64,000 bases of DNA from Oscarella lobularis (lineage: Eukaryota > Porifera > Homoscleromorpha > Homosclerophorida > Oscarellidae). Below the pieces are notes generated by a model that was given only the letters and a program-made list of their open reading frames with translations, was not told the DNA's origin and ran no database searches. The stretch is taken from NCBI RefSeq assembly GCF_947507565.1, contig NC_089183.1, forward strand, positions 1,364,001 to 1,428,000, in the 5' to 3' direction. Positions 55,540-64,000 of the stretch are shown here, piece by piece. Every line of letters begins with the position of its first letter. The stretch's first letter is position 1. Made by a program: the position numbers and the translations under genes.

Positions 55540-58500
55540 CGCTAATCTGATGCAGAAATTGCTGCTTTACCTTTAAATAAAAGAAATTTTTGCGGCCCGG
55601 TTCCTATTGGGGGGGCCACATCTTTTTCTATAAAACTGATCGCTCGGTTTTGGCTATAAACCAGTCAAAGTCGCTCTAATTTGAAAATCGCTTTCATTGC
55701 TGCCTTTGCCTTTGAGTAAACGAAATTTTTGTGAACCGGCTCCCAATCGGCCTTAATTTTATCCTAAAATTTATCGCATATTTTACGCTATAAATCAAAC
55801 GATGAAGCTCTTATTTATTGGAGAAATTGCTGCCTTTGCCTTTAATTGAACAAAATTTTCGTGGCCCGTTTCCTAAAAGGGCCTCATTTTTATCCAAAAA
55901 TTCATCGCATTTTTTACTCTATAAACCAGTCAAAGTAGATCTAAATTGATGCAGAAATTGATGCCTTTACCTTTAAATAAAAGAAATATTTTCAGTCCGG
56001 TTCCTATTGGGACCCCATTATTGTCTATAAAACTGATCGCTCGTTTTATAAATCAGTCCAAGTAGCTATAATTTAATGCTGAAAAACGCTTTCATTGCAG
56101 CTTTTGCCTTTGAGTAAACGAAATGTTCGTGACCCGGCTCCGAATAGGGCCTCAATTTTATCAAAAAATTTATCGCATATTTACGCTATAAATCAGTCGA
56201 AATAGATCTTATTTAATATAGAAGTTGCTGCCATTGCCTTTAAACAAAAGAAATTTTTGTGGCTCGGTTCCTAAAGGGGCCTCATTTTTATCCAAAAAAT
56301 TAATGGCATATTTGACGCTATAAATCAGTCGAATTAGCTCTAAATTGATGCAGAAATTGATGCCTTTACCTTTAAATAAAGAAATTTTTTCAGCTCGGTT
56401 CCTATTGGGTCCTCATTTTCTATATAAAACTAATTGCTCGTTTTTTGCGATATATTAGTTGAAGTAGCTCCAAATTGATGCAGAGAAGCGGTTTCATTGC
56501 AGCTTTTGCCTTTGAGTAAACGAAATTTTCCTGACACGGCTACCAATGGGCCTCAATTTTATCCAAAAACTATGGCATATTTTACGTTATAAATCAGTCG
56601 AAGTAGAACTTATTTAATATAGAAGCTGCCATTGCCTTTAAACAAAAGAAATTTTTGTGGCTCGGTTCCTAAAGGGGCCTCATTTTTATCCAAAAAATTA
56701 ATCGCATATTTGACGCTATAAATCAGTCAAATTAGCTCTAAATTGATGCAGAAATTGCTGCCTTTACCTTCATATACAAGAAATTTTTGCAGCTCGGTTC
56801 CTATTGGGTCCCCATTTTTCTATATCTAACTAATTGCTCGTTTTTGCTATAAATCAGTCAAAATAGCTCCAAATTGATGCAGAAAAACGGTTTCATTGCT
56901 GCCTTTGCTTTTAAATAAACAAAATTTTCGTGGTCTAGTTCCTAATGGAGCCTCACCATTATCCAAAAAGTTAATCGAATATTTTACGCCATAAATCAGT
57001 CAAATTGGCTCTTACCTAACGAAGAAAATGCTGCTTTTGCCTTTGAATGAAAGAAATTTACGTGGCCCGGTTCCTAAAGGGGCCTCATTTTTAACCAAAC
57101 AATTAATTGCGTATTTTACGCTATAAATCAGTCAAAGTAACCCTAATTTGATGCAGAAATTGCCTCTTTTATCTTTAAATAAAAGAAATTTTTGCGACCC
57201 TGTTCCTATTGGGCCATCTTTTTATCCAAAAAATTGATCGCAGGTTTTACTCTATAAATCAGTCGAAGTAGATCTAAATTGATGCAGATATTTCTGCCTT
57301 TACCTTTAAATAAATGAAATTTTTGCAGCCCGGTTCCTTTTTGGACCCCATTTTTCTCTATAAAAAAAATTGCTTGTTTTTTGCTATAAATCAGTCAAAG
57401 TAGCTCCAAATTGATGCAGAAAAACGGTTTCATTTCTGCCTTGGCTTTTAAATAAACGAAATTTTCCTGACCCGGCTCCCAATGGGTCCTCAATTTTATC
57501 CAAAATACTATCGCATATTTTACGCCATAAATCAGTCGAAGTAGATCTTATTTATTGCAGAAGATGCTGCCATTGCCTTCAAACAAAGAAATTTTCGTGG
57601 CCCAGTTCCTAAAGGGGCCTCACTTTTATCCAAATAATTAATTGCATATTTTACGTTATAAATCAGTCAAAGTAGCCAGAATTTGATGCAAAAATGGCTG
57701 CTTTTATCTCTTTTTGCAACCCGGTACCTATTGGGCCACCTTTTATCCAAAAAATTGATCGCAGGTTTTACTCTATAAATTAGTTGAAGTAGATCTAAAT
57801 TGATGCAGACATTTCTGCCTTTACCTTTAAATAAATGAAATTTTTGCAGCCCGGTTCCTTTTGGGACCCCATTTTTGTCTATAAAACCAATAGCTCGTTT
57901 TTTGCTATAAATCGGTCAAAGAAGGTCCAAATTGATGCAGAAAAACGGTTTCATTGCTACCTTTGCTTTTAAATAAACGAAATTTTCCTGACCCGGCTCC
58001 CAATGGGTCCTCAATTTTATCCAAAAACTCTCGCATATTTTACTCTATAAATCAGTCGAAGTACATCTTATTTATTGCAGAAGATGCTGCCATTGCCTTT
58101 AAACAAAGAAATTTTCGTGGCCCGGTCCCTAAAGGGGCCTCATTTTATCCAAATAATTAATTGCATATTTTACGCTATAAATCACCAAAGTAGCCAGAAT
58201 TTGATGCAGAAATGGCTGCTTTTATCTCGAAATAAAAGAATTTTTGCGACCCGGTACCACCTTTTTATCCAAAAAATTAATCGCATATTTTACGCTATAA
58301 ATCAGTCAAAGTAGCTCCAAATTGATGCAGAAAACGGTTTCAATGCTGCCTTTGCTTTTAAATAAACGAAATTTTCGTGGTCTAGTTCCCAATGGGCCTC
58401 ACATTTATCCAAAAAGTTAATCGAATATTTTACGCAATAAATCAGTCAAAGTAGCTCTTACCTAATGAAGAAAATGCTGCCTTTGCCTTTGAAAAAAAGA

Positions 58501-60550
58501 AATTTTCGTGGTCCGGTTCCTAAAGGGGCCTCAATTTATCCAAACATATTAATTGCATATTTTGCGCTATAAATAAGTCAATAAAGCCCTAATTTGACGC
58601 AGAAATTGCTGCCTTTATCTTTAAATAAAAGAAATTTTGGCGGCCCGGTTCCTATTGGGCCACATTTTTATCTATGAAACTAATCGCTCGTTTTTTGCTA
58701 TAAATCAGTCAAAGTTTTTGTAATTTGATGCAGAAAAACGTTTTTGCTGCCTTTGCCTTTAATGCAATCAAATTTTTGTTGCCCGGTTTCTATTGGGGCC
58801 TCAGTTTTATCCATATAATTAATCGCTCGTTTTTAGCTGTACATCAGTCAAAGTAGCTCCAATTTGAATCATAAAAACAGTTTCATTTCTTCCTTTGCCT
58901 ATAAATAAACGAAATTTTCGTGGTCCGGTTCCTAATGGGGCCTCACTTTTATCAAATTATTAATTGCATATTTTAAGCTATAAATGAGACGTAGAAGCTC
59001 TAATTTAATAGAGAAATTGCTGTCTTTGCCTGGAAATGAACGAAATTTTCGTGGCCCGTTTCCTAAAGAAGCCTCATTTTTATCCAAAAAATTTATCGCA
59101 TATTTTACTCTATAAATCAGTCGAAATAGATCTACATTGATGCAGAAATTGCTGCCTTCACCTTTAAATAAAAGAAATTTTTTGCAGCCCGGTTCCTTTT
59201 GGGTCCCCACTTTCTATATAAAACTAATTGCTCGTTTTTTCCATATATCAGTCAAAGTAGCTCCAAACTGATGAAGAAAAACGGTTTCATTGCAGCCTTT
59301 GCCTTTGAGTAAACGAAATTTTCCTGACCCGGCTAACTACTCGCTCAATTTTTGCAATAAATCAGTCGAAGAAGCTCTAATTTGATACAGAAAATCGTCT
59401 TTATTGCTGCCTTCACATTTAAACAAAAGAAGTTTTCGTGGCCCAGTTCCTAAAGGGGCCTCATTTTTTATCCAAACAATTAATTGCATATTTTACGCTA
59501 TAAATCAGTCAAAGTAGCCAGAATTTTATGCAGAAATTGCTGCTTTTATCTTTAAATAAAAGAAATTTTTGCGACCCGGTTCCTATTGGGCCTTCTTATC
59601 CAAAAAATTAATCGCATATTTGACGCTATAAATCCGTCGAAGTAGCTCTAAAATGTTGCAGAAATTGATGCCTTTACCTTTAAAGAAAAGAAATTTTTGC
59701 AGCGCGGTTCCTATTGGGTCCCCATTTTTTTATATAAAAGTAATTGCTCGTTTTATGCTATAAGTCAGTCAAAGTAGCTCCAAATTGATGCAGAAAAACG
59801 GTTTCAATGCTGCCTTTGCTTTTAAATAAATAAAATTTTTGTGGTCCAGTTCCTAATGGGGCCTCACCTTTATCCAAAAAGTTAATTGAATATTTTAAGC
59901 AATAAATCAGTCAAAGTAGCTCTTAACTAATGAAGAAAATGCTGATTTTGCCTTTGAATAAAAGAAATTTTCGTAGTCCGGTTCCTAAAGGGGCCTCAAT
60001 TTATCCAAACATATTAATTGCATATTTTACGCTATAAATAAGTCAAAGTAGCTCTAATTTGATGCAGAAACGTTTTCATTGCTGCTTTTGCCTTTGAATA
60101 AACGAATTTTTTGTAGCCGCGTTCCTAAAGGGGCCTCATTTCATTTATAACTAATCGTTCGTTTTTGCCATAAATAAGTTGCGGTAGCGTTAATTTTATG
60201 CAGAAAAACGTTTTTATTGCTTAATTTTGCGTCAAATAAAGGAAATTTTCGGGGCCCGGTTCATAATGGGGCCTCATTTTTATCCAAACAATTAATTAAT
60301 CTCATATTTTATGCTACAAATGAGTCAAAGTAGCTCTTATTAAATGCAGAAATTCTGCCTTTGCCTTTTAATATAAGAAATTTTTGAAGCCTGGTTCCTA
60401 TTGTGGCCCCTTTTTCGTCTATAAAACTAATCGCTCTTTTTTGCTATAAATCAGTTGAAGTAGCTCTAATTTGATGCAGAAAAACGTTTCCATTGCTGCA
60501 TTTGCCTTTGATAAAGCGAATGTTCGTAGACGGGATCGTAAAGGGGCTTC
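55540..60550. repeat. Satellite array, about 130 bp unit, roughly 38 copies, with higher-order pattern
   Basis: Each unit contains TTGATGCAGAAA, TGCCTTTGCCTTTAAATAAA, GAAATTTTTGCGGCCCGGTT, CCTATTGGG or CCTAAAGGGGCC, a TCATTTTTATCCAAAAA block and GCTATAAATCAGTCAAAGTA. Neighbouring units differ but units three or four apart are more alike. The boxes after CCGGTT follow A (CCTATTGGG), C (CCCAATGGG), B (CCTAAAGGGG) for about three rounds (55.59-56.79 kb), then A, A' (CCTTTTGGG), C, B for two rounds (57.19-58.15 kb). The right part is less regular. Unit length is not a multiple of three and stops are frequent, so it is not coding. Typical of a centromeric or heterochromatic satellite, but location on the chromosome is unknown. 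Confidence 0.9.
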
Positions 60551-60776
60551 ATTTAAATCTACATAATTAATGGCGGGTTAGACTTGTTTAACCGTCGTTA
60601 ACTTCGCCGGAATATGGCGTGCGCTAGGAGTCCACTCGCGCACTCTCATTGGCTAACAGGGGGTGTTTCCAATTGGACCGCGGCCTTTGTGACGTCGCCT
60701 TTCTCTCATGCTCGCTGCGATCGGCGGTTTGTCTTTCTTTTCTCGCTCCTTCTCGTGTTTTTCGTTGTCGTCTGAC

Positions 60777-62004
60777 ATGGAATCGTCTGATCAAGCGTCG
60801 AACGACCCGTCGTCTCTTCAGCATTCGGTTCAAACTCTTCGTGAGGACGTGTCGGCAGTGCAAAGCATCGTGAAGGACATATTGACGCGGTTTTCGTCTT
60901 CGTCGGCGCCTGGTAAGTGTTTTTCGTCCTTGCGCGCTTGGCTGTGGCGTGTTGCGTGCACGAATTTGAGCCGTTTTTTGGAGGGGGGGCGCAATTTCTT
61001 TCATGCATGTTCGCATTTCGCCTGCGAGGCGGCGTATAAGGGCGTTGCTGTGTTGCCTGTGGCTTTCTCGATTTATTTGACGGTTGCGTTGCGTTTTTTG
61101 TTTCGTAGTGGCCGAACGTGGCGATGGCCAACTCGGCGCGATGCCGTCTCTCGCTAACCTCGGCTCGCTCGCCTCGTCGTTTGCTGAAAGCGCGCTCGCA
61201 CCGACGGCGTCCGCAGACGCTATTGCTTTGCAGCCGCCCGCGAAGAAACGCGTTCCCGATCATTTTTTTCACGGCGTCGGTATTTCTCCTGTTCCCGGTC
61301 GCCTCGTGCAGCGCATTAAGGATGGCGTATTCGTCGACATGGCCAAACTTCTTCCTGATAATCTGGAGCTTCTTCGCCGGGAAGCAGTCAATCCGTTCCA
61401 GGCTAAGGATTCAAAATTGAAACTCAGGCAAATCTCATCGATCTCCGCGTGGGTACAGTGCTTTGCGACCTTCATCGCCATAAGATCTCAGTCGGCTCCG
61501 GAGAAGGTCTCCGACATGTTGGCGTACATGCGTCTGCTCGTTCGCGAGGCTGCACGCCATGGCGGCACCGGCTGGCTAGCTTACGATTCTTTTTTCCGTC
61601 AGCAAGCCGCTGCAGACCCGTCGTTGCGATGGGATTCTCTCAACGCCGATTTATTTAACCTCACAGTGTTGGACGCTGCCCTTTGCCGCCTTTGCTTGGG
61701 CACTGATCATAGGACGTCGGACTGTGCGCTCGCGCAGTCGCGTGATCAGAAGACCCTTCTGGCGCTCCAGCTCGTCGACGATCCCAAGCCGAAATCGAAG
61801 CTCTTGCCCCGTTTGGAGAAGGAAATGCCTATTTGTCGTTCTTTCAACTCTTTTTCGCAGCCCGGCTGTCGCGTCCAGAACTGCCGTTTCCGCCACGTGT
61901 GCACGGTGTGCTTGAAACAACACAAGGTACTCGAGTGCCCGAACCGGAAACCGCCCAATGTTGTGCAAGCGGCACAAGCGGCGCTAGCGGCGCGCGCGGT
62001 GTAA
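60777..62004 (+). CDS. Gag-like ORF1 of the DIRS-like element, with an intron
   Basis: Exon 1, 60777-60912 (MESSDQASNDPSSLQ...FSSSSAPG), ends at a GTAAGT donor. Exon 2, 61109-62004, starts VAERGDGQL after a TTTCGTAG acceptor. Phases fit and join the frames. The C-terminal part carries zinc-knuckle-like motifs: CRLCLGTDHRTSDC (about 61683) and CRSFNSFSQPGCRVQNCRFRHVCTVCLK (shown here only by its ends CRSF and CLK; 61836-61915). The product probably packages element RNA. The 196 bp intron inside a retrotransposon gene is unusual, and read-through at 60914-61108 would also be possible because one frame is open. Confidence 0.7.
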
Positions 62005-62056
62005 CCGTTTGGTTGCGACAGCGCTGTGACTGGACTAGTTTCGTGTTGCGTGTTTT

Positions 62057-63022
62057 TTGTTTGTGCTTAGCTTAGCTTGGTGCTTGGTCGTTTGGTTGCT
62101 CGCGTGCTTATTCCTAGGGCGTACTGGGATGGGCTGGGTACGTGTCTCCAGCTCATTTTGTTCTCCTATTCTTTTCTGTTCGCTAGCTCCTGCATTTGAC
62201 CTGTCCGTTGCATGCAATTTGTCAGTGTCGGGTCACGCGTATACCGCTGATCTTCTCGCCTTGGACGCCTGCCGCCCGCGGTCATCGGTGCCGTTGCCTT
62301 GGCCCGTGCCTCGGTCGTCGCCTCTTCGCGTATCCACTTGGGAGTGGGAGTTGCGTGAGTTTCCCGATAAGCTCTTCGCGAGCTATATTACGGCGGGCAT
62401 CTCTAACGGTTTTCGCATTGGCTTTGATTACGCTTCATCCTCGCTGTCATCGGCGCGTCGTAATCTTTCGTCTGCTCGCGAGCATGCGGAAGTGGTCGAC
62501 GGCTACATTCGAGAGGAATTTTTTGGGCAGCGCCGGTTGGTTGGGCCAGTTCGCGGTCTCTCCGCGCGGACCAGGCTACACGTAAGCCCGTTTGGGGTTA
62601 TCCCTAAGTCGGGTCCCCCTGGTCGGTGGCGGATGATCGTGGACTTGTCTTCGCCGTCGAGTGCAAGCGTCAATGACGGTATCTCGGCAATCTTGGCGTC
62701 GGTGCGTTATGCACGGATTGATGACGCCGTGCGCTTTTTGTTACGGTTCAGTTCCCCCATTCCGTTGGCAAAGATCGACCTCAAGGATGCGTATCGCATC
62801 ATCCCGGTTCATCCGGATGACGTCCCGCTGTTAGGGATGCGCTGGCGCGGTGAGTTATTTTTGGATTCGGTTTTGCCTTTTGGCCTGCGCTCCGCGCCAA
62901 AGATCTTCTCGGCGGTGGCAGACGCGCTCTTATGGATAATGTTGCAGAAAGGAGTGTCTGCGGCAATGCATTATTTGGACGATTTTTCTCTTTTTCGGCT
63001 CGGAGACCGCGGGCCAGTGTGA
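62057..63022 (+). pseudogene. Reverse transcriptase of the DIRS-like element, frameshifted
   Basis: Contains LHVSPFGVIPKSG, WRMIVDLS, the first aspartate motif AKIDLKDAYRIIPVHP, GMRWRGELFLDSVLPFGLRS and the catalytic YLDDF (about 62970). Just after YLDDF one extra base in a T run moves the true continuation (GSETAGQCEQNLAIA, LGVPVAHHKT, LTFLGIEIDS) to another frame, open to 63227. Near 63205-63235 a further segment linking to RNase H appears to be deleted. The polymerase is therefore not continuous. Confidence 0.8.
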
Positions 63023-63232
63023 GCAAAATTTGGCGATTGCTCTCGCGACGTGTGCAGCTCTTGGAGTTCCGGTTGCTCATCATAAGACAGTACCGGCTTC
63101 TTTTTCTCTAACGTTTCTTGGCATCGAAATTGACTCGCGTGAGCGGGTGCTTCGCCTGCCCGCTGATAAATTGCTGCGCTTACGAGCGTTGTGTGCCCAG
63201 TGGCTAGGTGATTCGTACGGCGCCTGATTGAT

Positions 63233-63763
63233 TTGTCGACTTCCGTGCGGGCTCTCGATCGCCCTCTACGTCTGAATCGGTGTGCGCGAGACGACATTTT
63301 GTGGTGGCATGCGGTGACCGCCGATTGGAACGGGTGTTCCTGGTTCGACTCGTTGGGTTTGCGCGCTCCAACTCTGGTTCTTCGTTCTGATGCGTCCGGG
63401 GCTTGGGGCTGTGGCGCCTTTTTTGGGCGTTTTTGGTTTCAGTGGCAATGGGACGAGGTCTGGATGGCTCGCTCAATCGCACCTAAGGAAACGCTGGCTG
63501 TGGTCATTGCTGCAGCTCTGTGGGGCGATTTGTGGCGCAATGAAGCTGTTCGGGTGGAGTCGGATAACGCGACCGTGGTGTGTGCTATTGCGACGGGCTC
63601 TTGCCGGGACGTTGCGGTTATGCAATTGGTCCGAGTGTTGCAATTCCTCGCGGCCCGTCACGGCTTTTTTGTCTCTGCTGCCCATATTCGCGGCACGGAC
63701 AATTCCACGGCTGATGCTCTGTCTCGGGGGGTGCCCGTTACTGAATTTCTGCATTCTGTTTAG
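63233..63763 (+). CDS. RNase H domain of the DIRS-like element
   Basis: The open frame includes LRSDASGAWGCGAFF (first acidic residue, about 63383), APKETLAVVIAAALW (glutamate), VRVESDNATVVCAI (aspartate) and IRGTDNSTADALSRG (last aspartate, about 63690). These are the expected RNase H active site positions in order. It ends at a TAG at 63761. In an intact element this would be fused to the reverse transcriptase; here the link is broken. Confidence 0.8.
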   Translation: MSTSVRALDRPLRLNRCARDDILWWHAVTADWNGCSWFDSLGLRAPTLVLRSDASGAWGCGAFFGRFWFQWQWDEVWMARSIAPKETLAVVIAAALWGDLWRNEAVRVESDNATVVCAIATGSCRDVAVMQLVRVLQFLAARHGFFVSAAHIRGTDNSTADALSRGVPVTEFLHSV

Positions 63764-63799
63764 CTCAACGATTCTCCAACCCGTTGGAAGCCGGGCCTC

Positions 63800-64000
63800 C
63801 TTCGTTGGCTAGACGACCCCCAGTGGACCTCGTCCGATTGGAGAGCGTTGCCGCTTCTCTCCTGGAGAACGGTTTAGCTTCTTCGACTCGCCGCACTTAT
63901 TCCTCTGGTCAGACTTCGTATTTATCGTTTTGCTCGCTGGCGCGGTTGGCGCCGCTGCCGTCCAGCGAGAATATTCTATGTCTCTTTGTTGCATGGCTTG
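63800..64000 (+). CDS. Tyrosine recombinase N-terminal part (cut by window end)
   Basis: The frame reading VDLVRLESVAASLLENGLAS, then STRRTYSSGQTSYLSFC, fits the N-terminal DNA-binding domain of tyrosine recombinases of DIRS-type elements. The catalytic R-H-R-Y part lies beyond the window. Confidence 0.65.

Larger units (their letters stand above)
60570..64000 (+). mobile_element. Tyrosine-recombinase retrotransposon (DIRS/Ngaro-like), incomplete at the window edge
   Basis: Order: gag-like gene with CCHC-type motifs, reverse transcriptase, RNase H, then the start of a tyrosine recombinase. This order without integrase or protease identifies a DIRS-superfamily element. The left end is near 60570, directly after the satellite, with TTTAACCGTCGTTAA as a possible part of a terminal repeat. 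The coding sequence is CpG-rich, unlike the AT-rich satellite. The right end is outside the window. Reading frames are damaged in the polymerase region (see parts), so this copy is probably inactive. Confidence 0.85.

Noticed and set aside
55540-60550. CRISPR array
   Set aside because: Units are about 130 bp, diverged, without short identical repeats and unique spacers; the context is eukaryotic.
60624-61272. Minus-strand basic open frames over the gag-like gene
   Set aside because: Antisense of CpG-rich coding sequence without recognisable motifs.

Overview
The window is nuclear DNA from an animal. The families present are metazoan: von Willebrand factor D and EGF domain (VWDE)-type protein, CTHRC1, LDL-receptor class A receptor tyrosine kinases and Frizzled-class 7TM receptors. 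Introns are short (often 40-100 bp, GT-AG) and frequent, intergenic space is small, and the two receptor families are tandemly duplicated and diverged. I infer an early-branching invertebrate, most likely a sponge. The species cannot be read from the sequence.

Layout, left to right: telomere-like G-rich start (1-75); LDLa receptor tyrosine kinase copy 1 with an otherwise readable kinase but two coding lesions (228-3417); poorly understood 3.4-5.6 kb; an apparently intact VWDE-like secreted gene (5650-10831); small relics of kinase and Frizzled genes (11.4-11.9 kb); a broken ankyrin-repeat gene (12.4-14.5 kb); a patchwork of CTHRC1 and VWDE relics (14.7-16.2 kb); a CpG-rich TPR-MYND gene (18099-22802) whose first coding exon is split by a 1.67 kb palindromic element; an array of Frizzled-class receptors with two apparently intact members (25163-27208, 28642-30693) and several relics (23.7-33 kb); a tRNA-derived element head to head with a 5S-rRNA-like element (31.3-31.74 kb); a second palindromic element (33623-34940); duplicated promoter/first-exon modules and a decayed second LDLa-kinase gene (35.2-40.6 kb); an intact CTHRC1-like gene and its decayed copy on the minus strand (41.1-43.3 kb); a decayed TPR gene copy (43.9-45.4 kb); a large many-exon gene of unknown family (45.8-54.2 kb); a 5 kb satellite array with higher-order structure (55.5-60.55 kb); and a tyrosine-recombinase (DIRS/Ngaro-like) retrotransposon running off the right edge (60.6-64 kb).

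The intact genes point to the cell surface and extracellular matrix: secreted VWDE and CTHRC1 and Frizzled-class receptors. In vertebrates CTHRC1 is known to act with Frizzled receptors in Wnt signalling. Whether the neighbourhood here has any functional meaning is not shown. The dominant theme is duplication and decay: at least five families occur as one good copy plus relics, and fragments of different families are joined together.

The least familiar material is the pair of long palindromic elements. They share 5'-GAGT termini, a duplicated TA target and repeated internal TTCGGAC motifs. The tRNA-like/5S-like head-to-head pair and the lineage-specific Frizzled-class family are next.
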